The notes: generated from the letters alone by a model not told the origin. 64,000 nucleotides of DNA from Sphingomonas anseongensis (GCF_023516495.1 NZ_JAMGBC010000001.1:1822501-1886500); one strand, 5' to 3'. Shown: positions 49,303 through 58,821, counted from the stretch's first letter. Program-made: numbers and translations.

Positions 49303-50337
49303 GTGGCAATGCAAACGCTGACGATCCGCCGCCCCGACGACTGGCACGTCCATTTGCGCGACGGCGAGATGCTGAAGCTCGTCGCCCCGTTCACCGCCCG
49401 GCAGTTCGCCCGAGCGATCGTGATGCCAAATCTCGTCCCGCCGCTGACTGCGATCGGCCCCGCCGCCGCCTATCGGGAGCGTATCTGGGAGTCGACCGGG
49501 CGTGACTTCCGGCCGCTGATGACCTGCTATTTGACCGACGAGACGGACCCCGACGTCCTCGCTCACGGATTCGACGACGACGTGTGGGTCGCGGCAAAGC
49601 TCTATCCAGCCAACGCCACCACCAACTCCACCTTCGGAGTTACGGACGTCCGCAACATCTACCCGGCGCTCGAGCGGATGCAGCGCACGGGGATGGTGCT
49701 GTGCATCCACGGCGAAGTCACCGATCCGGAAGTCGACGTCTTCGATCGCGAAGCTGCGTTCATCGACCGCATTCTCGGCCCGCTGATGCGCGACCTTCCG
49801 GAGCTGAAGATCGTGCTTGAGCATATCACCACGGAGCAGGCCGCCGATTTCGTCGAAACGGCAGGGCCGAACCTGGCTGCGACGATCACTCCGCATCACC
49901 TGATGATCAGCCGCAACGCCATGTTCGATCGCGGCTTGAGGCCGCACTTTTACTGCCTTCCGGTCGCGAAGCGGGAGAAGCACCGGCTGGCGATCCGCAG
50001 GGCGGCGACCTCGGGTTCGCCCAAATTCTTCCTCGGCACCGACAGCGCGCCTCACTCGCGAAAGGCGAAGGAATCGGCCTGCGGCTGCGCGGGAATCTTC
50101 AACGCGCCCTACGCCCTCGAAGCCTATGCAACGGTGTTCGACGAAGAGGGAGCGCTCGACCGGCTCGAAGGCTTTGCCTCGGTGCATGGCGCGAACTTCT
50201 ACGGGTTGCCGCTCAACGAAGGGACCGTGACCCTGGAAAAGAATGAAACCGAGGTTCCGGACTCGCTCGGCCTCGGCACCATCGAGCTGGTGCCGTTCCT
50301 TGCCGGAAGCGAACTTGGCTGGAGTCTCGCCGACTGA
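49303..50337 (+). CDS. pyrC: Dihydroorotase (class II)
   Basis: This is a 344-residue zinc enzyme of pyrimidine synthesis that closes carbamoyl aspartate to dihydroorotate. The zinc motif is DDWHVHLRDGEML. The carboxylated lysine is in AAKLYPANATTNS. Further ligands are in CIHGEVTDPEVDVFDRE, VLEHITTEQAA, ITPHHLM and LGTDSAPHS. GTG 49303 lies 5 bases after AAGGAG; ATG two codons later is possible. It converges with the Crp-type gene with no gap. Confidence 0.96.
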   Translation: MAMQTLTIRRPDDWHVHLRDGEMLKLVAPFTARQFARAIVMPNLVPPLTAIGPAAAYRERIWESTGRDFRPLMTCYLTDETDPDVLAHGFDDDVWVAAKLYPANATTNSTFGVTDVRNIYPALERMQRTGMVLCIHGEVTDPEVDVFDREAAFIDRILGPLMRDLPELKIVLEHITTEQAADFVETAGPNLAATITPHHLMISRNAMFDRGLRPHFYCLPVAKREKHRLAIRRAATSGSPKFFLGTDSAPHSRKAKESACGCAGIFNAPYALEAYATVFDEEGALDRLEGFASVHGANFYGLPLNEGTVTLEKNETEVPDSLGLGTIELVPFLAGSELGWSLAD

Positions 50338-51108
50338 TCAGAGGCAGTCGCTCGCCGGCGGACGGCCGCTCCCGCTGGTCCCGATGATGTCGGCGAAATG
50401 GCTTTCGATTGCCTGGTAGCATTCACAGGCGCGCCGCTTCAGACCGACGGTATCGAGAATCTGGATTGCGCCTCGGCGCGATCCGATCAGCCCTTCGTCC
50501 TGAAGCACGCGCACCACCGCGTTGACGGTCGTCCGCTGCACTCCGAGCAGGCCCGCCAGCGCCTCCTGAGTCAGCTCGATCCGGCTTCCTGCGCGGTCTT
50601 GGGCGGTCAGCAGCCAGCGCGCGGCGCGCTGCTCGATAGGATGGAAGGCGTTGCACGCAACCGACTGCATCACCTGCGAAAGGAGGTAATCGGAAAAGCG
50701 GCAGAAGAGGTTACGGATATGCCCGGACCGCATTTTGGCGTCCTCGAGCGCCTTCATTTCGACGCGCAGGGCGCGGCCGGGGACGAGCACCTCGGAGCGG
50801 GTGAAAGCGGGCGCGTGACCGCAGCTGACGATCCCGCCGACTGCGCCTTCATGTCCAATCGATGCAACCTCGATCGACCGGCCCTTCGCCATGTCGACGA
50901 CTAGTGAAATCATCGCCGGGCCGAAGGGAAAATAGGTGGATTCTACGTCGGACCCGCGCTTGTGGACGGTTGCGCCGAGCTGCAGCTCGACCAGCTCGCC
51001 CGCCGGCTCGATCAGCGCCCTTGCCTCGGCAGGGAAGGTTGACAGCAGCCGGTTGCCCGCAAAGGCTTCGTCCAGGCGGTCCAGCTCGTCGGTCACTGTT
51101 GGGTTCAT
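50338..51108 (-). CDS. Crp/Fnr-family transcriptional regulator
   Basis: This is a 256-residue regulator with a cyclic-nucleotide-like beta-barrel N-terminus and a C-terminal winged helix (ELTQEALAGLLGVQRTTVNA then VVRVLQDEGLIGSRRGAIQI). I see no N-terminal cysteine cluster for an Fnr iron-sulphur centre and no conserved cAMP-pocket pattern, so the signal is unknown. ATG 51108 is used; an in-frame GTG lies 21 bases upstream. It precedes the galactose cluster but points away from it, and a regulatory link is only possible. Confidence 0.88.
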   Translation of the reverse strand: MNPTVTDELDRLDEAFAGNRLLSTFPAEARALIEPAGELVELQLGATVHKRGSDVESTYFPFGPAMISLVVDMAKGRSIEVASIGHEGAVGGIVSCGHAPAFTRSEVLVPGRALRVEMKALEDAKMRSGHIRNLFCRFSDYLLSQVMQSVACNAFHPIEQRAARWLLTAQDRAGSRIELTQEALAGLLGVQRTTVNAVVRVLQDEGLIGSRRGAIQILDTVGLKRRACECYQAIESHFADIIGTSGSGRPPASDCL

Positions 51109-51174
51109 TGGTCGCACACTCCAGTGCACAGAGAGTCGCGGCGGGGGCGATTTGTTCCCAAGCCGTAACGCAGT

Positions 51175-52104
51175 TTAGACGTCGATCGGTTCGACCGTCT
51201 CGCTGGTGCCGACCAGCAGGCAATCGGCGACGAGCCGAAGCGGTCGAACGTCGACATCGCTCCGGCGCTCGTCGATGAGCTCGACGAAGCGCCGGTAGAT
51301 GTCGGGATATTCGCCAATCCCCGACACCGGCTGCTCGGTTCCATCGACGAACAACCGCGCTCCGCCTTCCGTCAGGAGCACTTCCGACCCCGTCGCGGTA
51401 CGGGTGCGGATCGTCCATTCCTCGCCTTCGGTCCGCCGCCAGTCGAGGCTGCAAGCCAAATCGCCGCAGCTCTCCGCGCTCTCGAGCACGATGTCCGCCG
51501 CTATGGGCGTCTGCGCGCCTTTGGGGACGGTTAGCTTGGCTCCGGCAACGAACAGGCTTCCCGGGAAGATGGCGGTCGCGATCGACAAGGCGTTGATTCC
51601 CGGATCGAAGACCCCGAAGCCCCCGGCGTCCCAGATCCAGGTCTGCCCGGGGTGCCATTTGCGCACGTCCTCGTGCCACTTGATTTCCATCGATTCGATC
51701 TGCTGGCCGGCGAGCGCCTGCGCGGCTGCAGGAACCGCGGCATTATGCCTGGCGTGCCAGGTCGCGAACAAAGTTCGTTGCCGGGCGTCGGCAAGGCAGG
51801 CTAGGTCCTCGATCTCCGACAGCGTGGCGCAGGGCGGCTTTTCGAGGAGGACGTGGAGCCCTGCGGCAAGGCACTCGCGAGCGATCTCGTAGCGCGGCTT
51901 CGGCGGGGTTGTGATCGCCACGGCTTCCAGCCCGTCCACCGACCGGAGCATTTCTCGCCAGTCGGTGAACGCGGGCTTCGGCCCTTTGCCCGAGCGGCTC
52001 GAGCTTGCCGCGAGCTCGAGGCGCGGATTGCCGCGGATCGACGGCTCGTGCTGGTCGGCGGCGATCTTGCCATAACCGATAATGGCGATCCGGATCGGTC
52101 TCAT
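51175..52104 (-). CDS. gal: D-galactose 1-dehydrogenase (Gfo/Idh/MocA family)
   Basis: This is a 309-residue NAD(P)-dependent sugar dehydrogenase. The Rossmann start is RIAIIGYGKIAADQHEPSI, the catalytic lysine is in VLLEKPPCATLSE, and WHEDVRKWHPGQTWIWDAGG with GVFDPGINALSI matches, as I recall it, the Pseudomonas fluorescens galactose dehydrogenase. It oxidises galactose to galactono-1,4- or 1,5-lactone, the first step of the De Ley-Doudoroff route. It is third in the operon dgoK-dgoA-gal, overlapping the aldolase gene by 4 bases. Confidence 0.9.
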   Translation of the reverse strand: MRPIRIAIIGYGKIAADQHEPSIRGNPRLELAASSSRSGKGPKPAFTDWREMLRSVDGLEAVAITTPPKPRYEIARECLAAGLHVLLEKPPCATLSEIEDLACLADARQRTLFATWHARHNAAVPAAAQALAGQQIESMEIKWHEDVRKWHPGQTWIWDAGGFGVFDPGINALSIATAIFPGSLFVAGAKLTVPKGAQTPIAADIVLESAESCGDLACSLDWRRTEGEEWTIRTRTATGSEVLLTEGGARLFVDGTEQPVSGIGEYPDIYRRFVELIDERRSDVDVRPLRLVADCLLVGTSETVEPIDV

Positions 52105-52730
52105 TGCCCAAGAGCCTCGACGTAGGCGCGCGCCTTGGCGAGGCTATCCTCCGGCGACTGCCCGGGCCTGTAGAGGCCTCCGCCGAGGCCGAAGCCGTCA
52201 GCGCCGCCTTCGCGCCACGCCCCCATGGAGTCCGGCGTGATGCCGCCCACCGCCATCACGGTTACATCCTTTGGAAGGACTGCGCGGATGGCCTTCATTA
52301 CCTTCGGCGACGCCGCTTCGGCGGGGAACAGCTTCAGCACATGAGCGCCGGCTTCGAGCGCTGCGAAAGCTTCGCTCGGCGTGAAGAATCCCGGAGATGA
52401 GATCAGCCCCGCATCGACCGTCGCGCGGATAACGTCGAGGTTCGCGTTCGGCGCAACAATGATCTGCCCGCCCGCTTCGGCGACTCGATGGACGTCGGAA
52501 GGGTCGAGCACGGTGCCCGCGCCCACGAGCGCGTTGTCGCCCAGCGACTCGGCGATCGCCCGGATGCTGGCCATCGGATCCGGCGAGTTCAGCGGCACCT
52601 CGATGATCCGAATTCCGCCCTCGTAAAGCGCTCGGCCGATCGCTTCCGCTTCGTCGGGACGCACGCCGCGGATGATCGCGACCAGCGGGCATTGGGCGAA
52701 ATAGACGTGGAACAGCTCCTTCGGGTTCAT
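52101..52730 (-). CDS. dgoA: 2-dehydro-3-deoxy-6-phosphogalactonate aldolase
   Basis: This is a 209-residue class I KDPG-type aldolase. The Schiff-base lysine is in HVLKLFPAEAASP, with the general-base region IIEVPLNSPDPMASI and the C-terminal GGITPDSMGAW phosphate loop. It splits KDPGal into pyruvate and glyceraldehyde 3-phosphate. The kinase upstream and galactose dehydrogenase downstream, both overlapping by 4 bases, favour the galactonate over the gluconate aldolase. Confidence 0.92.
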   Translation of the reverse strand: MNPKELFHVYFAQCPLVAIIRGVRPDEAEAIGRALYEGGIRIIEVPLNSPDPMASIRAIAESLGDNALVGAGTVLDPSDVHRVAEAGGQIIVAPNANLDVIRATVDAGLISSPGFFTPSEAFAALEAGAHVLKLFPAEAASPKVMKAIRAVLPKDVTVMAVGGITPDSMGAWREGGADGFGLGGGLYRPGQSPEDSLAKARAYVEALGQ

Positions 52731-53611
52731 TGAATTTGCTCCACGATGTTGCGCGCGCCGGCAATGAATGCGCCTTCGCCGTCGAGCGACTCGCTCTCGA
52801 TTCCGGCTACTTCAAGGGCAGATGAGTAAAGCGACGTAAGCTCCGGCCGCCCCATCACGATGACTCGCGCGCCCGGCTTCTCGGCGAGCCCCACGCGAAT
52901 GTCTTCGCCGATCAACAGGCCGCTGACCCTGGATGCGCCGTCGGCGGGATCGATCTGGCCGAGAAGGAAGCCGGCCCGCACTTCGAATAGCTGCGACGTT
53001 ATGCCCGCGCCCGACAGGCCTCGGGCGACTCCCTCTCTAAAAGCCTCGCGGGGAGTAACCCGGCGGGCGAGGAGGTCCGACAGGATGCTCCGCTTTTTCA
53101 GCATGCTGAATAGCTCGCCGGTCATCACCGTTCGGAAGCTTTCGATGCGGCCATTGCGGACGCGCACCCATTTGTTGTGCGTGCCCGGGTGGCAGACGAG
53201 GCAATCGCGCGGAATCTGTCCGGAGGCGATTGCGCCGACAAGCTGCACTTCCTCCCCGCGCATCACGTCCGGGCGGCCGTCGCCAAGCGATACTCCGGGA
53301 ACAATCGCCACATCGTCACCGATCCGCACCAGCGCGCGCGCCAGGTCTTCGCCGCTCGCCGGACAGGGAACATAGGGCGCCTCGACCCAGCCGCGGTTGG
53401 AGCCGACCATCCCGGCAAGCAGCATCGGCCACTCGCCAAGCCTCTCTCGAATCTCCGCGATCGCGGCTTCGAACTCGCCGCGTCCGACGGACAATATGCC
53501 CTTGCCGTCCTCGAACTCGGCGGAACTTTGCCCGCCCTTTTCGATCAAATAGGCACGGCGATTGGTGGTCCCCCAATCGACTGCGATGAAACCATCTGCC
53601 CAGCGCTTCAT
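52727..53611 (-). CDS. dgoK: 2-dehydro-3-deoxygalactonokinase
   Basis: This is a 294-residue sugar-acid kinase. FIAVDWGTTNRRAYLIEKGG is the phosphate-binding start of the family. LLAGMVGSNRGWVEAPYVPC and CHPGTHNKWVRV are DgoK hallmarks. It phosphorylates 2-keto-3-deoxygalactonate with ATP. ATG 53611 opens the minus-strand galactose operon and lies only 27 bases from the opposite-facing lactonase start. Confidence 0.93.
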   Translation of the reverse strand: MKRWADGFIAVDWGTTNRRAYLIEKGGQSSAEFEDGKGILSVGRGEFEAAIAEIRERLGEWPMLLAGMVGSNRGWVEAPYVPCPASGEDLARALVRIGDDVAIVPGVSLGDGRPDVMRGEEVQLVGAIASGQIPRDCLVCHPGTHNKWVRVRNGRIESFRTVMTGELFSMLKKRSILSDLLARRVTPREAFREGVARGLSGAGITSQLFEVRAGFLLGQIDPADGASRVSGLLIGEDIRVGLAEKPGARVIVMGRPELTSLYSSALEVAGIESESLDGEGAFIAGARNIVEQIQ

Positions 53612-53638
53612 TTGCCCTCATAACTGCGGGAGAGCGAC

Positions 53639-54526
53639 ATGGCTCCGTCTGCCCACGTCACTGACGCCATTCGGTGCATAGCCGACGTTCGCGCGAATGT
53701 CGGCGAAGGACCCGTTTGGGTCGAGAGCGAACAGGCGCTCTACTGGGTAGACAACAAGGGCAACCGAATCTTCCGCCTTGGCGAGAGCGGCGACGTCGAG
53801 ACGCTCGAAACGCCGTTCCAAGTCTGCTGCCTCGCACCCAAAAGCAGCGGCGGCTTCATCGCGGGCACGGACCGCGGATTCGCCGCCGTCGATCCTGCAC
53901 ACGCCCGCTTCGACATCATCGCAAATCCCGAAGCGGCGCTTCCCGGTAACCGCTTCAACGACGGCAAGACCGACGCCCAGGGGCGTTTCTGGTCAGGCAC
54001 GATGGACAATGCGGAAAAGGCGACGACGGGATCGCTTTACAAGCTCGATCCAGACCTGCGCTGGACGAAGATGGACAGCGGCTATCACGTCACCAACGGC
54101 CCCGCGTTCGATCCGCAGCGCGGCCGGATGTACCATACCGACTCCGCTCCGCGGACGATCTACGCGTTCGACGTTTCCGATTCGGGCGATCTCGGCGGCA
54201 AGCGGGTCTTCCTGCAGTTTGAAGAGGCCGATGGGCACCCGGACGGGATGACGGTGGATTCCCGCGGCGACCTTTGGGTTTGCTTCTGGGACGGCTGGTG
54301 CCTTCGCCGGATTTCGCCCGAGGGCGAAGTTCTTGACCGCATCGCAATGCCGGTCCAGCGGCCTACGAGCTGCGCGTTCGGCGGTCCCGATCTCGACCGT
54401 CTCTACGTCACTTCTGCGTGCAAGGGATTGGATGCGGAATCGCTCGCGATGCAACCTTGCGCGGGTGGACTGTTTTTAGTGGAGACGGACTCGCGCGGAG
54501 TTGCGCAAGCACCGTTCGCGGGCTGA
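53639..54526 (+). CDS. SMP-30/gluconolactonase-family lactonase (probable galactonolactonase)
   Basis: This is a 295-residue six-bladed beta-propeller. The metal-site glutamate lies in ANVGEGPVWVESEQALYWVD. NRFNDGKTDAQGRFWSGTMD and EEADGHPDGMTVDSRGDLWV are the SMP-30 hallmarks. It would open galactonolactone made by galactose dehydrogenase to galactonate. ATG 53639 is preceded by GGGAG. It heads the plus-strand operon lactonase-glycosidase-galactonate dehydratase. The assignment to galactonolactone is by context. Confidence 0.9.
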   Translation: MAPSAHVTDAIRCIADVRANVGEGPVWVESEQALYWVDNKGNRIFRLGESGDVETLETPFQVCCLAPKSSGGFIAGTDRGFAAVDPAHARFDIIANPEAALPGNRFNDGKTDAQGRFWSGTMDNAEKATTGSLYKLDPDLRWTKMDSGYHVTNGPAFDPQRGRMYHTDSAPRTIYAFDVSDSGDLGGKRVFLQFEEADGHPDGMTVDSRGDLWVCFWDGWCLRRISPEGEVLDRIAMPVQRPTSCAFGGPDLDRLYVTSACKGLDAESLAMQPCAGGLFLVETDSRGVAQAPFAG

Positions 54527-54569
54527 AGAGAAACGGCGACAGCCGGGGAGATCAATCATCGCCAACTTT

Positions 54570-55865
54570 ATGTTCGCGACGGGAATCGAAAACAGCATCC
54601 CGACGATCAACAACGGCAAGACCCGCGTCGACGAGATGGAGCTGTGCGGCCATTATACGCACTGGCGCGAGGACTTCGACGCGGTCCAGGAGCTGGGAAT
54701 CCAGTTTCTTCGCTATGGGCCGCCGCTGCATCGCACGTTCCTCGGCCCCGACCGCTACGACTGGGACTTCGCCGACATCACTTTCGCCGAGCTCAAGCGG
54801 CGCGACATCACTCCGATCGTCGACCTGTGCCACTTTGGGGTCCCGGACTGGATGGGCAATTTCCAGAACCCGGATTTCCCCCGGCTGTTCGCCGATTATG
54901 CCGGCGCCTTCGCAGACCGCTTTCCCTGGGTGCAGGTCTACACTCCGGTCAACGAGATGTTCATCTGCGCGGTCTTCTCCGCGAAATACGGCTGGTGGAA
55001 CGAGCAGCTTCGCTCCGACCAGGGCTTCGTCACTGCGCTCAAGCATGTGGTCAAGGCGAACGTCCTGGCAATGCTCGCAATCCTGAAGAGGCGCGCCGAC
55101 GCGATCTTCATCCAGTCGGAATCGTCGGAATATTTCCACGCCGACAGCCCCAAGGCGATCCACATCGCCGAGCAACTCAACTCCCGCCGCTTCCTCAGTC
55201 TCGACCTTAACTATGGCCGGCGCGTCGACAGCGACATGTTCGAATATCTGATGGATAACGGGATGACGTCGGAGGAATATCATTTCTTCCTCCACAACCG
55301 CCTCAAGCAGCACTGCATCCTCGGCAACGATTATTACCGCACCAACGAGCACCGCGTGTTCGAGGACGGGCGCACGACATCGTCCGGCGAAGTGTTCGGC
55401 TACACCGAGATCACCCGCCAATATTATAACCGCTACCGCCTTCCGGTGATGCACACGGAGACCAACCTGTCCGAAGGGCCGGTGGGCGACGAGGCCGTTC
55501 AGTGGCTGTGGAAGGAATGGGCGAACGTTCTTCGCCTCCGCAACGTCGGAATCCCCACCGTCGGCTTCACCTGGTACTCGCTGACCGACCAGGTCGACTG
55601 GGACACGGCGCTACGGGAGCAGAACGGGCATGTGAACCCGCTCGGCCTCTACGATCTCAACCGCAACATCCGGAACGTCGGCCGCGCGTACAAAAGGCTG
55701 ATCCGCGACTGGCGCGAGGTGCTTCCGGCCTCCAGCCTGTGCCTGACCGTGCCAATCGTCTCGCCGGCGCATTACGAACTTCAGCACGCGCGCGAGCAGG
55801 AAGCGGAAGCGAAGGAACGGCTCCGCCATGAGGAAATAGATCTCGGCAGGGAAGATGGCTCATGA
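54570..55865 (+). CDS. GH1-like beta-glycosidase (probable beta-galactosidase)
   Basis: This is a cytoplasmic glycosidase of about 431 residues. It begins MFATGIENSIPTINNGKTRV. The acid/base Glu is probably in VYTPVNEMFICA (the TxNE motif of GH1), and the nucleophile Glu in PVMHTETNLSEG (replacing the usual ITENG). There is no signal peptide, so the galactoside must be imported; no importer is nearby. The start is uncertain: a strong GGGGAG at 54545 lies 19 bases before ATG 54570, and only ATC codons stand at optimal distance. A TTG at 54501 is the next alternative. The stop overlaps dgoD as ATGA. Confidence 0.8.
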   Translation: MFATGIENSIPTINNGKTRVDEMELCGHYTHWREDFDAVQELGIQFLRYGPPLHRTFLGPDRYDWDFADITFAELKRRDITPIVDLCHFGVPDWMGNFQNPDFPRLFADYAGAFADRFPWVQVYTPVNEMFICAVFSAKYGWWNEQLRSDQGFVTALKHVVKANVLAMLAILKRRADAIFIQSESSEYFHADSPKAIHIAEQLNSRRFLSLDLNYGRRVDSDMFEYLMDNGMTSEEYHFFLHNRLKQHCILGNDYYRTNEHRVFEDGRTTSSGEVFGYTEITRQYYNRYRLPVMHTETNLSEGPVGDEAVQWLWKEWANVLRLRNVGIPTVGFTWYSLTDQVDWDTALREQNGHVNPLGLYDLNRNIRNVGRAYKRLIRDWREVLPASSLCLTVPIVSPAHYELQHAREQEAEAKERLRHEEIDLGREDGS

Positions 55866-57001
55866 AGATCGGTCGGATCGAGACCTTCTACGTCGCTCCG
55901 CGCTGGCTGTTCGTCAGGGTCGAGAGCGACGACGGCGCCATCGGCTGGGGCGAAGCTAGTCTGGAGGGCCATGCCGAGGCGGTGGATGGCGCGTTCGAGG
56001 CGCTTCGGGACCGCTTCATCGGCGAAGACCCGTTCCGGATCGAGCACATCTGGCAGGTCGGCTACCGAAGCGGCTTCTATCGCGGCGGAGCGGTCCTGAT
56101 GAGTGCGCTCGCGGGGCTGGAGCAGGCGCTCTGGGACCTCAAGGGCCGGGCGCTTGGGCTGCCGGCGTGGGAGATGCTCGGCGGACGAGTGCGCGACAAG
56201 GTGCGCGCTTATGCCTGGATCGGCGGCGATCGCCCCCATGAGATCGCCGACGCAGCGAGGGGAAGGCGCGACCAAGGTTTCTCCGCGGTCAAGATGAACG
56301 CCACGGCCGAGCTCGACTGGATCGGCACGCCCAGGCTGTTCGACGAGGTGATCGAGCGGGTGAAGGCGGCGCAGGATGCGGGGATGGATGTCGGCCTCGA
56401 TTTTCACGGGCGAGTCCACCGGCCGATGGCGAAGCAGCTGGCCAAGGCGCTCGAGCCGCTAGGGCTTTTGTTCATCGAAGAGCCGTTGCTGTCGGAGAAC
56501 CCGGAAGGGCTGAGACAGATTTCGGAGCTCGTCAGCACGCCGATCGCGCTCGGCGAACGGCTCTACTCGCGTTGGGACTTCAAGCCCTTCTTCGAGGCCG
56601 GAGCGGTGGACATCATCCAGCCGGACCTAAGCCACGCCGGCGGAATTCTCGAGGTGCGAAAGATCGCGGCAATGGCGGAGGCCTACGATATCGCCGTTGC
56701 CCCGCACTGTCCGCTCGGCCCGCTGGCTCTTGCTTCGTGCCTCCAGGTCGCGGCCTGCTCGCCCAATGTCGCGATTCAGGAGATGAGCCTCGGCATCCAC
56801 TACAATGTCGGGGCCGACCTGCTGACCTACTGCAAGCACAAGGAGCAGCTGAGTCCCGTTGATGGCTATTTGCCGGTTCCGAGCGCGCCCGGGCTAGGCG
56901 TCGACATCGACGAGGACGCTGTTCGCGAGTCGAACAAGGACCGGCATCGCTGGCGCAACCCGGTCTGGCACCTGAAGGACGGCAGCTTCGCCGAGTGGTG
57001 A
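55862..57001 (+). CDS. dgoD: D-galactonate dehydratase
   Basis: This is a 379-residue enolase-superfamily enzyme of the mandelate-racemase group. The metal ligands are spread over VGLDFHGRVHRP (Asp plus the His characteristic of DgoD), LLFIEEPLL and IALGERLYSRW. VAPHCPLGPLALASCLQ carries the catalytic His. It dehydrates galactonate to 2-keto-3-deoxygalactonate. It is coupled to the glycosidase by a 4-base overlap and ends the plus-strand operon. Confidence 0.94.
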   Translation: MKIGRIETFYVAPRWLFVRVESDDGAIGWGEASLEGHAEAVDGAFEALRDRFIGEDPFRIEHIWQVGYRSGFYRGGAVLMSALAGLEQALWDLKGRALGLPAWEMLGGRVRDKVRAYAWIGGDRPHEIADAARGRRDQGFSAVKMNATAELDWIGTPRLFDEVIERVKAAQDAGMDVGLDFHGRVHRPMAKQLAKALEPLGLLFIEEPLLSENPEGLRQISELVSTPIALGERLYSRWDFKPFFEAGAVDIIQPDLSHAGGILEVRKIAAMAEAYDIAVAPHCPLGPLALASCLQVAACSPNVAIQEMSLGIHYNVGADLLTYCKHKEQLSPVDGYLPVPSAPGLGVDIDEDAVRESNKDRHRWRNPVWHLKDGSFAEW

Positions 57002-57048
57002 CGCCGAGGCCGATGGAGCAACTGTAGCGGCCCGGGCGTTCCAGGATC

Positions 57049-58821
57049 ATGAACGTCGGGGATTTCCTGATCGATCGCCTCAAGACCTGGGGCGTCACCC
57101 GGATCTACGGCTATCCCGGCGACGGGATCGACGGAGTCATCGGATCGCTCCAGGACGATGGCGGAATCGACCTGATCCAGGTCCGGCATGAGGAGATGGC
57201 CGCGTTCATGGCGGTCGGCCACGCCAAGTTCAGCGGCGAGCTCGGAGTCTGTCTGTCGACCGGGGGCCCGGGCGCCACGCACCTGATCACTGGCCTCTAC
57301 GATGCGAAGCTCGACCACATGCCCGTCGTTGCGATCGTCGGCCAGGCCGAGGCAACGGTGCGCGGCGGAAGCTACCAGCAGGAACTGAACCTCGACCGCA
57401 TGTTCTCCGACGTGGCCGGCTATGTGCAGGAGGTGACGCAGCCGGCGCAGCTTCGCCACGTGATCGACCGGGCGGTGCGGATCGCGATTTCGCAGCGCTG
57501 CCCGACCGTCGTCATTCTCCCGAAGGACGTGCAGGAGCGGAAGTTCGAGGAAACGCCCCGCGCCCATGGATTCACTCGCTCGGGTCCCGGCTACGCTTTT
57601 CCAAAGATGGTCCCGCAGGACGCGGAGTTGCTGAGGGCCGCCGATCTCCTGAATTCGGGCGAGCGCGTCGCGATGCTGATTGGCGCAGGAGCGATCGGCG
57701 CGTCGCGAGAAGTGATCGCGGTTGCGGAAAAGCTGGGCGCGGGCGTCGCAAAGGCACTGCTCGGCAAGGCGGCGCTTCCCGACGATCTGCCATTCGTGAC
57801 CGGTTCGATCGGCCTTCTCGGAACCCGCCCAAGCTCTGACCTGATGAACGAGTGCGACACGTTGCTGATGGTCGGTACCGGCTTTCCCTGGTCGGAGTTC
57901 CTCCCGGAGGAAGGCAAGGCTCGGGCCGTCCAAATCGACGTCGATCCGTCAATGCTTTCGCTTCGCTACCCGTGCGAGGTGAACCTCCACGGCGACTCGG
58001 TGGAGACTCTCCGGGCGCTCCTGCCGCTTCTGAAAGCCAAGACTGACCGCTCATGGCGGGAGCAGATCGAAGGCTGGATGAAGGATTGGTGGGCGACCCT
58101 CGAAGCGCGGGCCAAAACCTCGGCGCACCCGGTGAACCCGCAGCGTGTCGTATGGGAAATGTCGCCGCGCCTTCCGGCGGACGCGATCGTCACCAGCGAC
58201 AGCGGATCGTGCGCCAACTGGTATGCGCGCGACTTCCGCGTCCAGGCCGGACAGATGGCGTCACTGTCCGGCGGGCTGGCGTCGATGGGCGCGGCGGTGC
58301 CTTACGCGATCGCCGCCAAGTTCGCCCATCCGGACCGGCCCATCGTCGCACTGGTTGGCGATGGCGCCATGCAGATGAACAACATGGCCGAGCTCATCAC
58401 CATCGCCAAGTATCGGGACCGATGGGCCGACCAGCGGCTCGTGGTCTGTGTCTTCAACAACGAGGACCTGAACGAGGTCACGTGGGAGCAGCGGGTGATG
58501 AACGGCAATCCGCGGTACGACGCGAGCCAGGACATCCCCGACGTCCGCTACTCCCAATTTGCCGAGATGATCGGGCTCAAGGGCATTTTCGTCGACGATC
58601 CCGAGCGGCTGGGCGATGCTTGGGATCAAGCTCTATCGGCCGATTGCCCGACCGTGCTCGAAGTGAAGACGGACAGGGAAATCGCGCCGCTTCCGCCGCA
58701 CATCACCTTCGCCCAGGCGAAGAAGTTCGTCAGCTCGATGGCGCGCGACGATTCCGCCGGTCACGTCATCCGCGACACCGCCCGGCAGGTTTTCAACGCT
58801 GTGTTCGAAAAGACGGACTGA
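57049..58821 (+). CDS. Thiamine-diphosphate-dependent enzyme (pyruvate oxidase/acetolactate-synthase-like)
   Basis: This is a 590-residue ThDP enzyme with the three canonical domains. It has the activating Glu in QVRHEEMAAFMAVGHAKF, GVCLSTGGPGATHLITGLYD in the Pyr domain, a central FAD/regulatory-like domain, and the ThDP motif VALVGDGAMQMNNMAELIT with NNEDLNEVTWEQ in the PP domain. It resembles PoxB-type pyruvate oxidases often called thiamine-pyrophosphate-requiring protein. It follows dgoD by 47 bases and may handle pyruvate made by the galactose route, but this is inference. It has no obvious membrane-binding tail like E. coli PoxB. Confidence 0.87.
   Translation: MNVGDFLIDRLKTWGVTRIYGYPGDGIDGVIGSLQDDGGIDLIQVRHEEMAAFMAVGHAKFSGELGVCLSTGGPGATHLITGLYDAKLDHMPVVAIVGQAEATVRGGSYQQELNLDRMFSDVAGYVQEVTQPAQLRHVIDRAVRIAISQRCPTVVILPKDVQERKFEETPRAHGFTRSGPGYAFPKMVPQDAELLRAADLLNSGERVAMLIGAGAIGASREVIAVAEKLGAGVAKALLGKAALPDDLPFVTGSIGLLGTRPSSDLMNECDTLLMVGTGFPWSEFLPEEGKARAVQIDVDPSMLSLRYPCEVNLHGDSVETLRALLPLLKAKTDRSWREQIEGWMKDWWATLEARAKTSAHPVNPQRVVWEMSPRLPADAIVTSDSGSCANWYARDFRVQAGQMASLSGGLASMGAAVPYAIAAKFAHPDRPIVALVGDGAMQMNNMAELITIAKYRDRWADQRLVVCVFNNEDLNEVTWEQRVMNGNPRYDASQDIPDVRYSQFAEMIGLKGIFVDDPERLGDAWDQALSADCPTVLEVKTDREIAPLPPHITFAQAKKFVSSMARDDSAGHVIRDTARQVFNAVFEKTD

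Noticed and set aside
50326-50350. GACTG...CAGTC hairpin between pyrC and the Crp-type gene as a terminator
   Set aside because: The stem is only 5 bp, with no U-tract on either strand.
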